The notes: generated by a model from the sequence alone, not told the origin. Counted from the first letter of the stretch, positions 11,157 to 20,655 are shown. The stretch is 45,133 nucleotides of DNA from an uncultured Actinomycetes bacterium (GCA_903832025.1 CAIKZY010000084.1:1-45133); one strand, 5' to 3'. Made by a program: numbers and translations.

Positions 11157-12002
11157 TTACCGGCTCGTCGTTCGGCGAAAGCGCCGAATTGCCAACGTCG
11201 AGAAGATCGCGATCACGACCGCGCAGGAGATGACGGTGTACCAGGCGGCGTGATCCAACGGCCAGTAGTCCGGCTGGATTCCTGTCGGGTTGCCAAAGAG
11301 CCGTCGACAGGCAAGCACCACGGTCGAGACAGGGTTATAGGCCGCGAACGCTTGAAGCCAGGACGGCATTGACGAGATAGGCACAAAGGCGTTGGACAAG
11401 AACGTCAGCGGAAATAGCCACACCAGCCCTGCGGTGTTCGCGGTCTCCGGATTGGGCATGTACAGCCCAATCCACGAACCCACCCATGACACCGTGTATG
11501 CGAACAGCAGCAACAGCGCATAGGCGGCAATTGCCGGAAGCACTCCGCCGGTGATTCTCCAGCCCACCAGCAAGCCGGTAATACTCAGCACTGCAAGCAC
11601 CAGGATCTGACGCGCTGCATCTGCGAATGTTCGTCCAAGCAGCACCGCCGATGGAGCCATCGGCAGTGACCGAAAGCGGTCGATGAGTCCGCGGTTCATA
11701 TCCTCGGCAAGGCCAACGGTGCTCGAGGCTGCGGCAAACGCTACGGTCTGGCCGAAGATTCCCGGCATCAAGTAACTGCGGTAGGCATCTGCCCCGCCAT
11801 CGCCTGGAATCGGGATGGCCCCGCCGAAGACGTAGGCGAATAGCAGCACGAAAATCACCGGCTGTACCAAGGAGAAGAACAGCAACTCGGGGACGCGAAC
11901 CGTCTGAATCAAGTTGCGGCGGGCGACGACCAGCCCATCGTTCAATGTCCAGCCGATGAGGGGACGATGGGCTGCTTGAGCAGCCTGAGTCGTCAGCGCC
12001 AT
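11157..12002 (-). CDS. ABC-2 type transporter permease (DrrB-like)
   Basis: LIQTVRVPELLFFSLVQPVIFVLLFAYVFGG...YRSYLMPGIFGQTVAFAAASSTVGLAEDMNRGLIDRFRSLPMAPSAVLLGRT. Confidence 0.92.
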   Translation of the reverse strand: MALTTQAAQAAHRPLIGWTLNDGLVVARRNLIQTVRVPELLFFSLVQPVIFVLLFAYVFGGAIPIPGDGGADAYRSYLMPGIFGQTVAFAAASSTVGLAEDMNRGLIDRFRSLPMAPSAVLLGRTFADAARQILVLAVLSITGLLVGWRITGGVLPAIAAYALLLLFAYTVSWVGSWIGLYMPNPETANTAGLVWLFPLTFLSNAFVPISSMPSWLQAFAAYNPVSTVVLACRRLFGNPTGIQPDYWPLDHAAWYTVISCAVVIAIFSTLAIRRFRRTTSR

Positions 12003-12003
12003 C

Positions 12004-12990
12004 TCACTTCTTCCTTCCGCGACGCCCGGTGGCAACCGGCTGGGGTTCGGTCTCGGCAGCATGCCCGGTCAATGACATGAACACATCATCAAGTGTTGGT
12101 CGGCGCAGCACCAGGTCCTCCACGCCCACTCCGTTGGCATCCAGACTGCGAATGGCTTCCATCAAGACCGTAGACCCGGAGCGAACGGGAGTGAAAACGC
12201 GATCTTCTTCCACGATCGGCTCACCGGAAGATAGCGGCGCCAGGGCGGCAACGGCCTGCGCGATTTGATCGATCGAGGTCACCCGCACCTCAATGCGATC
12301 ACCGCCAATTTGATCCTTCAGTTGCTCTGAGGTCCCATGGGCGATGACCTTGCCTTGGTCGATGACGACGATGTCCTGGGCGAGCTGGTCAGCCTCCTCC
12401 AGGTACTGGGTTGTCAGGAGCACGGTGGTACCGGCAGCTACCAGGTCCTTGATGACCTGCCACAGTCCCAGGCGCGATCGCGGATCCAAGCCGGTGGTCG
12501 GCTCATCGAGAAACAGGATGGACGGCGAGGCGATCAAGCTCGATGCCAGATCAAGCCGTCGCCGCATGCCGCCGGAATACGTCCGGGCAGGTCGGTCGGC
12601 TGCCTCGCTGAGATCGAACCAGTCCAGCAATTCCGCCGAGCGTCGCTTCACATAGCCCGCGTCGAGGTGGTACAGCCCACCGAACATGCGCAGGTTCTCT
12701 GCCCCGGTCAGGTACTCATCGACGGCCGAGTACTGCCCGGTCAGTCCGATGGCGCGACGCACGTGATCGGGTTGGCGCACCACGTCGAAGCCGGCAACCT
12801 GAACCGATCCCGACGTCGGAGCCAGCAAGGTTGAGAGAATGCGCACCGTAGTGGTCTTTCCTGCGCCGTTGGGGCCAAGCAAGCCCACTACCTGACCGGT
12901 TCCGACAGTCAGGTCAATGCCGTCCAATGCGCGAACGTCGCCGAATGTCTTGACGAGGTCGCGGACGACTACCGCAAATTCAGAGCTCAT
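12004..12990 (-). CDS. ABC transporter ATP-binding protein (DrrA/daunorubicin-resistance type)
   Basis: VGLLGPNGAGKTTTVRIL (Walker A), TYSGGMRRRLDLASSLI (signature), ILFLDEPTTGLDPRSR (Walker B). Confidence 0.95.
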   Translation of the reverse strand: MSSEFAVVVRDLVKTFGDVRALDGIDLTVGTGQVVGLLGPNGAGKTTTVRILSTLLAPTSGSVQVAGFDVVRQPDHVRRAIGLTGQYSAVDEYLTGAENLRMFGGLYHLDAGYVKRRSAELLDWFDLSEAADRPARTYSGGMRRRLDLASSLIASPSILFLDEPTTGLDPRSRLGLWQVIKDLVAAGTTVLLTTQYLEEADQLAQDIVVIDQGKVIAHGTSEQLKDQIGGDRIEVRVTSIDQIAQAVAALAPLSSGEPIVEEDRVFTPVRSGSTVLMEAIRSLDANGVGVEDLVLRRPTLDDVFMSLTGHAAETEPQPVATGRRGRKK

Positions 12991-13058
12991 TGGTCCTTCC
13001 ACGCTTCCGCTATCCGCCCTGGCCATCTAATCACCATCGATACGCGGCTTGTGCGCGG

Positions 13059-13850
13059 CTACCGCTCCAACTGAGACCGCTGCTTGAGCCCTCGATGCTC
13101 GCGAAGCTGTGCGGAGCTGGCCGCACGCCGACCAGCCTCTGCAGATCCGCCATTATCGCCGCGGACCGCACCCGCATACCCAGACCAACCTCCGCGCGCG
13201 GCCGAGGTGGCCTGGTGGAAGGCACGCACTTGGTCATCCTTGGCCCGCAGCACCAATGCGCCCGTCGTCCCGGCAACTTCCTGCCCCTGGCTGGCCTGTC
13301 GCACCTCGTCCCTGGCCTGGCTCAATCGCTCGTGGATGCGTTGGACGAAGGCACGATAGAAAGCCGCACGAGCCGTTTGCGCCGTGTGTGGCTTGCGCTG
13401 TCTGCGTCCGAAGCCAGATCGCGATGTTGACACGTATGTCTCCGATCGCCAGATGCCCTGCGACAGCCAGCCTTGTGCCGACGTCGTCATCTGGACTGCC
13501 AGAGAGGCGAACAGGGTCTCCGCAGCGTCCAGGTCTTCCGGCATGCCATAACTGATCACGAAGGTGGAGTCCGAGGCCACGTCCACCTGGCAGTCGTTGA
13601 CGTGGGCGATCACGATGAACAGCGAGACCAGATGCACATTTGCCCGCTTGCCCTTGTCGCCGATGGTCCGCGTCCGGGACTGCGGGGACGCCGGCTGCTG
13701 CCTGGTGTGGGTGCGAGCACGAGCGAACGCCAGATCGATACTTGCCGCTGTGGCCAGGGCCTGGGCCTTCATCAGGTATGCCTCGGCCTCGGCGTGATTG
13801 TCGGTGCGCTCAGCCTTGGCCAGGAGCGCGGCAATTCGATCAAGATTCAT
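13059..13850 (-). CDS. DUF2786 domain-containing protein
   Basis: MNLDRIAALLAKAERTDNHAEAEAYLMKAQALATAASIDLAFARA is a typical DUF2786 N-terminus; 4-nt overlap with upstream gene. Confidence 0.88.
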   Translation of the reverse strand: MNLDRIAALLAKAERTDNHAEAEAYLMKAQALATAASIDLAFARARTHTRQQPASPQSRTRTIGDKGKRANVHLVSLFIVIAHVNDCQVDVASDSTFVISYGMPEDLDAAETLFASLAVQMTTSAQGWLSQGIWRSETYVSTSRSGFGRRQRKPHTAQTARAAFYRAFVQRIHERLSQARDEVRQASQGQEVAGTTGALVLRAKDDQVRAFHQATSAARGGWSGYAGAVRGDNGGSAEAGRRAASSAQLREHRGLKQRSQLER

Positions 13851-14338
13851 GCGCCGACCCGCACTCCAGCGCCGTCGTAGCTGGCACGAAGCACAAGCGC
13901 AGCGGCTGGGCTCAATGACTCCTGCACCAAAGTGCACATCACCGAGGTGAAGGATTCGTCATGCAGGATGGCAGATTCCTCACCAGCGCTGAACCAGCGA
14001 ATATGGTGGGCCAACTCGTGGATGACCACGGTTTGCCGTGCAGCCCATGTTGACTGCATGGGAATGGCGATCACTTGTGTCGCGGGTTCGTAATGCGCCG
14101 CAGCTGCACCCTTGCGCGCTCGCACGCGCACAGTCGGCACACGGCCGAAGACTGCCACGATGTTCGGCAAGTTCAAGGTGAACGCACAAAAGCGCTCGAT
14201 CGCTGACAGGTCCCCGAATCGAAGTTGCGGATCGAGATTCAGGACCGAGCCTAGGAAATCCACTTCCCCACCTCGATCCATCAGCGCGGACCATTGCTGC
14301 TCAGCTCGGTAGACCGCACTACGGGCAGAATCGGTCAT
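13847..14338 (-). CDS. TIGR04338-like putative metallohydrolase (HExxH)
   Basis: MTDSARSAVYRAEQQWSALMDRGG...QTVVIHELAHHIRWFSAGEESAILHDESFTSVMCTLV; start at internal Met 14338. Confidence 0.82.
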   Translation of the reverse strand: MTDSARSAVYRAEQQWSALMDRGGEVDFLGSVLNLDPQLRFGDLSAIERFCAFTLNLPNIVAVFGRVPTVRVRARKGAAAAHYEPATQVIAIPMQSTWAARQTVVIHELAHHIRWFSAGEESAILHDESFTSVMCTLVQESLSPAAALVLRASYDGAGVRVGA

Positions 14339-14376
14339 TGGGCAACAATAGGCTCGCCCAGCGTGCAGGAGGAGCA

Positions 14377-15633
14377 GTGAGCCAGTTGACGAGCCAGCGA
14401 CGGGGGCTGCTGCGCGGCCTTCCGATCGAAGTAGCCGTCGTCTCCGCCGTGGCCTTTTGCGTGGCCTTGGGTTTTGGCATCCTCGGCCCTGCGATTCCGG
14501 TGTTTGCCAAGACATTCGGGGTATCGGATCTGGCGGCCAGTGCGGTGGTCTCGGTGTTCGCATTCGTGCGGTTTGCGTGCGCTCCAATCGCCGGTGGCTT
14601 GATCAACAAGCTCAATGAGCGGCTGGTGCTGGCCAGCGGCTTGATCATCGTGGCTCTTTCCAGCGCCTCGGCAGGACTGTCACACAGTTACTGGCAGTTG
14701 ATCGTGCTGCGCGGCGTGGGCGGCCTGGGGTCGGTCATGTTCACTGTGTCAGCGCTCGCCCTGCTGTTGCGTACCGTGGATGACTCCCAACGTGGTGTGG
14801 CCACCAGCGCCTACCAGGGTGGATTTCTCTTCGGCGGCATTGCCGGTCCGATCGTCGGCGGCTTCGTCGTGAGCTTCTCCCTTCGTGCTCCGTTCTTCGT
14901 CTATGCCGCAACGCTCACCGCTGCCACCATCGTGACATTGGTGTTCTTGTCCGAGTCAAAGTTGCATGACAAGGAACAGCAGGTGTCCCACGGCAAGGCC
15001 GATGAGACCGAGGGACTGGGACAGGCGCTTCGTCATCGCGGATACCGAGCAGCGCTTTCGGTGAATCTGGTGACGGGCATGGTGACCCTGGGCATGCGTA
15101 CTGCGACCATTCCGCTGTTCGTCACCGAGGCGATGCACCGGACCGCGAGCTGGACCAGCATCGGCTATCTCATCGCTGCCGCCCTACAAGCGATCCTGCT
15201 CCTTCCCGCCGGGCGCATGGCAGACACCGTCGGAAGACGTCGAGCCATGGCTATCGGCACGACCACCTTGACCATCGGTGTCACGATCTTGATGCTGTCG
15301 GGCTTCGCCGCCCATGACATCAATCCAGCCGGACTCCTGGCACTGCTGCTGTTCTTCGGCGGGATGGCCCTGCAAGGAGCGGCATCGGCGTATTTGAGTT
15401 CAGCACCGGCGGCAGTCGTGGGCGACATCGTGGAGGGCCGGCGCGGGGGAACCGTGGTGTCCACATTCCAGATGATGTCCGACTTTGGTCAGGTCATCGG
15501 GCCCTTGGCAGCTGGGCTCCTGATCGACTCCTTCGGGTTCAGCTGGGCCTTTGTGTTCGCCGGACTGCTGTCCCTCATCTCGGTGATCATGGTTTCATTC
15601 ATGCCGGAAACGCTTCGGCGGCGAAGTGCGTGA
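14377..15633 (+). CDS. MFS transporter
   Basis: GTG at 14377 preceded by AGGAGGAGCA; multi-TM, ...LINKLNERLVLASGLIIVALSSASAGLSHSYWQLIVLRGVGGLGS..., ...AGRMADTVGRRRAMAIG... Confidence 0.93.
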   Translation: MSQLTSQRRGLLRGLPIEVAVVSAVAFCVALGFGILGPAIPVFAKTFGVSDLAASAVVSVFAFVRFACAPIAGGLINKLNERLVLASGLIIVALSSASAGLSHSYWQLIVLRGVGGLGSVMFTVSALALLLRTVDDSQRGVATSAYQGGFLFGGIAGPIVGGFVVSFSLRAPFFVYAATLTAATIVTLVFLSESKLHDKEQQVSHGKADETEGLGQALRHRGYRAALSVNLVTGMVTLGMRTATIPLFVTEAMHRTASWTSIGYLIAAALQAILLLPAGRMADTVGRRRAMAIGTTTLTIGVTILMLSGFAAHDINPAGLLALLLFFGGMALQGAASAYLSSAPAAVVGDIVEGRRGGTVVSTFQMMSDFGQVIGPLAAGLLIDSFGFSWAFVFAGLLSLISVIMVSFMPETLRRRSA

Positions 15634-15653
15634 TTGGCCCGTAGCATGGCGGT

Positions 15654-16295
15654 ATGAAATCGCGAATGGTCGACGCTGCGTCCGCCCTTCCCGGCCGCGC
15701 ACACCCAGTGAGCAGCTTGCCCGCTGAGCATGCGGTCCTGCACACATCGCTGATCGGACCATGGCCCGAGAACTCCGAAGTGATCTACCTGGCGATGGGG
15801 TGCTTTTGGGGTGCCGAGGAGATCTTCTGGCGCCTTTCGGGGGTGATTTGCACGTCCGTTGGCTACATGGGTGGGTTCACGCCGAATCCCACCTACGAGG
15901 AAGTCTGCACCGCATTGACCGGACACTCAGAGACAGTGTGCGTGACATACGACTCGACCGTCACCAGCGACTTCACGATCTTGAAGTCATTTTGGGAACA
16001 GCACGACCCCACGCAGGGCTACCGACAGGGAAATGATGTCGGGACGCAGTACCGAAGCGCCATCTTCACCACCACTGCCGCGCAGATGGAAATGGCCATC
16101 GCAACCCGCGATGCATACCAGCAGGTGATCGACGCTCGCGGCTACGGGCCAATCACGACTGAGATCGCTCCAGCGGAGGCTTTCACGTATTACTTTGCCG
16201 AGGACTACCACCAGCAGTACCTCTATCACCGCCCAAATGGGTACCGCTGTCACGCCAATACCGGACTCGCCCTGCCGATGCTGACTGGCGCCTGA
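15654..16295 (+). CDS. msrA: Peptide-methionine (S)-S-oxide reductase MsrA
   Basis: VIYLAMGCFWGAEEIFWRLSGVICTSVGYMGGFTPNPTYEEVCTALTGHSE...FWEQHDPTQGYRQGNDVGTQYRSAIF. Confidence 0.96.
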   Translation: MKSRMVDAASALPGRAHPVSSLPAEHAVLHTSLIGPWPENSEVIYLAMGCFWGAEEIFWRLSGVICTSVGYMGGFTPNPTYEEVCTALTGHSETVCVTYDSTVTSDFTILKSFWEQHDPTQGYRQGNDVGTQYRSAIFTTTAAQMEMAIATRDAYQQVIDARGYGPITTEIAPAEAFTYYFAEDYHQQYLYHRPNGYRCHANTGLALPMLTGA

Positions 16296-16304
16296 CCGCC
16301 TCCG

Positions 16305-16658
16305 GTGACTGCCGCACCAGACCCCGATGCTGACTTCATGACCGCGCCAGTCTTGCCTGATGTGCCCCTGGAAGCAGAACTGCGACGAGTGACCGACAGG
16401 CTGCGTCACATGACGTTGGCACGCCTGGATGAGTGTGCCGGTCACGTGCGTGAAGTACTGTCGTCCATCGCTGGACTGACCCGAGCCCACGATCCATCAG
16501 CACCGGCGCCGGAGCTCATTCCGCAGTTGTCCAACACCGCACTCGCCGACCAGGTGCAAGTGCTCAGCAACGACTTGATTGCTCGCACCACCGCAGATTC
16601 GGTCGCTCGGCAGCAGCTCACTGGCCTTCTCACCGAACTTCGGCGCTCATTGCCCTAG
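16305..16658 (+). CDS. Hypothetical protein
   Basis: ORF immediately downstream of msrA with no competing coding frame; no family recognised. Confidence 0.6.
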   Translation: MTAAPDPDADFMTAPVLPDVPLEAELRRVTDRLRHMTLARLDECAGHVREVLSSIAGLTRAHDPSAPAPELIPQLSNTALADQVQVLSNDLIARTTADSVARQQLTGLLTELRRSLP

Positions 16659-16676
16659 TCGCGGGCTCCCGAGATT

Positions 16677-16694
16677 GGGTGCGCTCAGGCACCC
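16677..16694. terminator. Putative stem-loop between convergent genes
   Basis: GGGTGC-GCTCAG-GCACCC perfect 6-bp stem; no T-tract, so weak. Confidence 0.35.
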
Positions 16695-16709
16695 GGTGCG
16701 CTTGACTGA

Positions 16710-17513
16710 TTAGCGTCGGCCATTGACGATTGCCAGTAGGCGCAAGATCTCCAGGTATAGCCACACCAGGGTCACCAGCAGGCCAAAAGCCATGCGCCAC
16801 GACTCCCGCTCCGGCGCCCCCGCCGCGATGCCTTGCTTGATGGCTTCGAAATCCAAGAGCAGGGTCAACGACGCCAGGAGCACTCCAGCGAGCATGAGCA
16901 GCAGTCCCCAGCCGGAAACCCCGTAAAACCCCCAACCGCCACCAACACCGAACAGCGCGGCAATAACAGATGCGATTCCGATCGCGAAGTAGCTGATGAA
17001 TGACACCACCATGACCTTCAGGAATCGGCCATTGACCTTGATCAGGCCGGTGTTATAGACCACGAGCATCACGGCAAACGCCGTCAACGTTCCCAGGACC
17101 GCCTGCAGCACGATGCCCTGGTACTTGGACGCCTGGGCGTATGCGTCGTACCAATGACTGATGCCACCGAGCATGACACCTTCAGCGGCTGCGTATGCCA
17201 TCACCAGCAGCGGCTGGACAGTGCGCATCATTGCATTCGCGAACCCCAGCCCAAGAGCAATGAACGCCGCAACGATCCAGATGATCGGTGCATTGGCCGC
17301 CAGGTTCCAGCCGACCACCGCTGCCCCCACGGTCAGCACGAACACGATGGCGGTCTTGATGATCACGTCGTTGAGAGTGACCTTCACCCCGCCGGCGGCA
17401 AGGATGGTCGAGAAGTCCTTGTCGGCATCGACCTTGGCGTACCGCGAAAGTACAGGATTGTCTGAGGTGTTGTATCGATTGCTTTCGGTCATTTCCATAC
17501 GGTAACTCACCAT
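16710..17513 (-). CDS. Bax inhibitor-1/YccA family membrane protein
   Basis: MTESNRYNTSDNPVLSRYAK... multi-TM, ...GMLLMLAGVLLASLTLLLDFEAIKQGIAAGAPERESWRMAFGLLVTLVWLYLEILRLL-type C-terminus; start may be an internal Met. Confidence 0.9.
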   Translation of the reverse strand: MVSYRMEMTESNRYNTSDNPVLSRYAKVDADKDFSTILAAGGVKVTLNDVIIKTAIVFVLTVGAAVVGWNLAANAPIIWIVAAFIALGLGFANAMMRTVQPLLVMAYAAAEGVMLGGISHWYDAYAQASKYQGIVLQAVLGTLTAFAVMLVVYNTGLIKVNGRFLKVMVVSFISYFAIGIASVIAALFGVGGGWGFYGVSGWGLLLMLAGVLLASLTLLLDFEAIKQGIAAGAPERESWRMAFGLLVTLVWLYLEILRLLAIVNGRR

Positions 17514-17601
17514 CAGGAATTGCTCAGAACGTGAGCCAGCCGATGCACGTGCATCAGTTCCGGGAGCTTCACCAGTGCAGATCGATTGTTAGCATCACTG
17601 C

Positions 17602-18357
17602 GTGCTTGATTTGCGACTGCGCTCGGGAGTAGGCGGACTTCCACCTCGCACGCTCGCGCTCACCTTTGATGATGGTCCCGGAGTCACCGTTGGTGATGGT
17701 CCAGGCCCCAGAACGCTGGAACTGGGGCAATATCTTGCCCAGGAGCAGATTCCTGCCACCTTCTTCATGTGCGGTAAGAACGCCGCACTCCATCCATCCA
17801 TACCAGGGCAATTACTGTCACTGGGACACCAGATTGGCAACCACTCCTGGTCCCACCGATCACTTCCGGAGTTGAGCCACAAGGACATACGGCATGAAGT
17901 GCTGTCGACTCGGAACTTCCTGGCCGAATGCGGTGTCATGGGCGCAATTCCTTTTCGACCGCCATACGGTGAATGGACTGCATCTGTAGCCAAGGCACTC
18001 CGTGCCGATGAGCAGATTCGACACGGGCACGATGCCGTCTTCATGTGGAACATCACGGCCGAGGACTGGCGCTTTTGGGATGAGCGAATGACGCCCAAGG
18101 AGTGCGCTGATGCCTACCTCACCTCGGCCCTGACAGCCGACAGCGGCATCGTGCTCATGCATGACAGCCTGGCTGACCCGGGTGAGTTCACTGCAGCACG
18201 GCGTTCAAGAAACCTCACGCTCGACGCGGTCGTGCTGCTCATCCCGATGCTTCGCAGTGAAGGATTCAGTTTTGCTCCCCTGGCCGACGTGCGACGGCTC
18301 AACTCTGCGCGAATGGCAGGGCGCAAGCTTCGGTCGCGCCTCATCCGTAATCGCTGA
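17602..18357 (+). CDS. Polysaccharide deacetylase family protein (NodB homology)
   Basis: RTLALTFDDGPGVT, IPATFFMCGKNA, GHQIGNHSWSHRSLPEL, FRPPYGEWTASVAKAL. Confidence 0.92.
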   Translation: MLDLRLRSGVGGLPPRTLALTFDDGPGVTVGDGPGPRTLELGQYLAQEQIPATFFMCGKNAALHPSIPGQLLSLGHQIGNHSWSHRSLPELSHKDIRHEVLSTRNFLAECGVMGAIPFRPPYGEWTASVAKALRADEQIRHGHDAVFMWNITAEDWRFWDERMTPKECADAYLTSALTADSGIVLMHDSLADPGEFTAARRSRNLTLDAVVLLIPMLRSEGFSFAPLADVRRLNSARMAGRKLRSRLIRNR

Positions 18358-18492
18358 TCAACTCAGCCTCGTACCAAACCCAGGACCAGCTCGTATGGGC
18401 CTTCTTCTGCCAAAGTCAACATCACCACTCACCCGGGAGTAGTGCTCGCGGAGGGGTCGCTCATGGGGAACCGCGGAGGAACAGCACTTCAG

Positions 18493-18566
18493 TGTCCCCG
18501 GTGGGATTTGAACCCACACTGTGCCGGGTTTAAGCCGGGTGTCTCTGCCAGTTGGACTACGGGGAC
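18493..18566 (-). tRNA. tRNA with anticodon UAA (nominally Leu), short variable loop
   Basis: Reverse strand GTCCCCG TA GTC-CAACTGGCAGA-GAC A CCCGG-CTTAAAC-CCGGC ACAGT GTGGG-TTCAAAT-CCCAC CGGGGAC A; 7-bp acceptor and 5-bp T-stem perfect; loop CTTAAAC gives anticodon TAA; 74 nt, no encoded CCA. Confidence 0.85.
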
Positions 18567-18598
18567 CAAGACGTGCCAGCAGCGCCGGCCTAGTCTGC

Positions 18599-19276
18599 TC
18601 AGGATAATTGGGCATCCAAGAACTGCAGGGTCGCAGCCCATGCCGCCTGCGCATTCGTGGCCTGGTACACCTCAGGACGAGCATCATTAAAGAATGCATG
18701 TACCGACTCGGGGTACTCAGCGATGGTGACCTGGCCGCCCGCGGCGTGGATGGCCGCGGCATATTCGGCGATCTTGGGTCCGGCCCACGAATGATCACCT
18801 TCGGCCGCGTTCACTAAAGCTGCCCGGCCCACGTACCGAGACCAGTCAGGGGCATAGTCCTGCCAAGGCATTGCCGGATAGAAGGCCACTGCCGCGACAA
18901 TTGATTCACTAACCGTTGGTGCCAGAAGTGCCAATCCGCCACCCATGCAAAAGCCGATCGTGCCGACTTGATCACCGGACACCGAATCCTGCTTGACAAG
19001 CCACGCAGCCGCCTGTGCCAGATCGTGGGAAACTTCACCGATATTCAGAGCGAGCATGAGTTTTTGAGCTTCGTCCGGCTCGGTTGTCTCGACCCCGCGG
19101 TAATGATCGATGGCAAGCGCCACATATCCGGCTTGTGCCAGCCTCGACACGACGTCGCGAATGTGCGGCACGACACCCCACCATTCCTGGATGACGATCA
19201 CGCCGGGTCCGCTCCCACTCTCGGGTACAGAGATAACTGCAGGCAGGCCTTCAATTACGATGTCGTTGACGGTCAT
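18599..19276 (-). CDS. Dienelactone hydrolase family protein
   Basis: GVIVIQEWWGVVPHIRDVVSRLAQAGYVALAIDHYRG, VGTIGFCMGGGLAL, EGDHSWAGP, YPESVHAFFND. Confidence 0.93.
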   Translation of the reverse strand: MTVNDIVIEGLPAVISVPESGSGPGVIVIQEWWGVVPHIRDVVSRLAQAGYVALAIDHYRGVETTEPDEAQKLMLALNIGEVSHDLAQAAAWLVKQDSVSGDQVGTIGFCMGGGLALLAPTVSESIVAAVAFYPAMPWQDYAPDWSRYVGRAALVNAAEGDHSWAGPKIAEYAAAIHAAGGQVTIAEYPESVHAFFNDARPEVYQATNAQAAWAATLQFLDAQLS

Positions 19277-19571
19277 GAGGTCAGTGTAGGTGGGCCACAC
19301 TCACTCTCGGCGAACTAATAGTGCGGTGTGCGCCTCAGTCATCTCCATCGCCAATCCCGCCGGCATCACGAAGTGTCAGCTCAGGCGGCCATCATGAATC
19401 TAGGCCGTGGCGTGGATGAAGTTTGACTTGCTCCCCGTCAGGAAACATCCTTTGCATCCGCGACATCGATACCAGATTGCGGCCCGCCTTCTGCCAGCAG
19501 CGGAGCATGATTTCGCGGAACAGGCCATGGTGCTGCTCGACATGGATCAGGCGCGGCCGAGCATCACGGCG

Positions 19572-20579
19572 TCAGGCAACCGGTGCGGTAGACCCACGAA
19601 CGATCAGTTGCGTCGGCAGTTGCAGTGACTCTAGCCCGGAATTAGCGGCGCCAGTGCGCAGTTGGACCAGCAAAGACTCAGCGGCAATACGGCCCATGTC
19701 CGCAACCGGTTGAGCTACCGTGGACAGATCTAGCAGCTCAGCAAGGTCGTGATTGTCCACGCCGACGATCGAGATGTCTTTCCCCGGGGTCAGACCATGG
19801 GCACGCATGGCTCGAATGGCACCGAAGGCCATTTCGTCGCTCATCACGAAGACCGCAGTAGGCCGATTTGGATGCGTCAATAGTTGAGTCATTGCCTGCT
19901 CGCCTCCAGTAACCGTGAAGTACCCGTACGTCTCTCTATTGCGGTCAACGGGCAAGTTCGCGGTCTGCATTGCCTGAACGTATCCCCGATATCGATCGTG
20001 CTCTGCGGTGTGGAGTGCGTCCACCTGATATCCGCCGATAACGCCGATACTGGTGTGCCCCAAGTTGATCAGATGTTGAGTCGCCATTCGACCTGCCTGC
20101 ACGTCATCGATAGTGACACCTGGTACGCCGGCGCGCTGGGTGCCAATCAGGGATGTGGGCATGCCTAGTGCAAGCACTTCGGTCAATTGCGGATCGTCCG
20201 GTGGGAGCGAGATCGCCAGCACTGCGTCCACACGCCGCCGCAGTCGGGGTGCCGGCGGCAAGCGTAGATGGCCGTCCGCGGAGCTGACTGACATCAGCAG
20301 CAGATCCATGCCAGCGTTCTGCAGGACTCCTTCGACGCCGGACAGCACGGTGGCGAAGAACCACCGTGCGATGTACGGGGTGACGACGCCGATGGAACCA
20401 GTCCGCCCACTGGCTAGACGGGAGGCGGACGGTGAGATGACGTAATCCAAGTCCACGGCAACCTGCTGCACCCGGGCTCGGGTCTGCTCGTCGACGTTTG
20501 CCAGTCCCCGAAGTGCGCGAGAGACGGTCGCCGTGGAAACCCCAGCGGCGTCAGCGACATCGCGAATCGTGATTGTCAT
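19572..20579 (-). CDS. LacI family transcriptional regulator
   Basis: MTITIRDVADAAGVSTATVSRALRGLANVDEQTRARVQQVAVDLDYVISPSASRLASGRTGSIGVVTPYIARWFFATVLSG...; internal Met at 20579 chosen. Confidence 0.95.
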   Translation of the reverse strand: MTITIRDVADAAGVSTATVSRALRGLANVDEQTRARVQQVAVDLDYVISPSASRLASGRTGSIGVVTPYIARWFFATVLSGVEGVLQNAGMDLLLMSVSSADGHLRLPPAPRLRRRVDAVLAISLPPDDPQLTEVLALGMPTSLIGTQRAGVPGVTIDDVQAGRMATQHLINLGHTSIGVIGGYQVDALHTAEHDRYRGYVQAMQTANLPVDRNRETYGYFTVTGGEQAMTQLLTHPNRPTAVFVMSDEMAFGAIRAMRAHGLTPGKDISIVGVDNHDLAELLDLSTVAQPVADMGRIAAESLLVQLRTGAANSGLESLQLPTQLIVRGSTAPVA

Positions 20580-20623
20580 CAGGCCCTCCGAGGGCCGCAG
20601 TCTAAGCGCCATGCATACCCTTG

Positions 20624-20637
20624 CGCAAGCGATTACA
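20624..20637. promoter_or_regulatory. Putative LacI-family operator upstream of the LacI-type regulator
   Basis: CGCAAGCGATTACA matches TGNAANCGNTTNCA at 9 of 10 fixed positions; about 45 nt upstream of the regulator start. Confidence 0.6.
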
Positions 20638-20655
20638 TGCAACAACCGAAATGAT

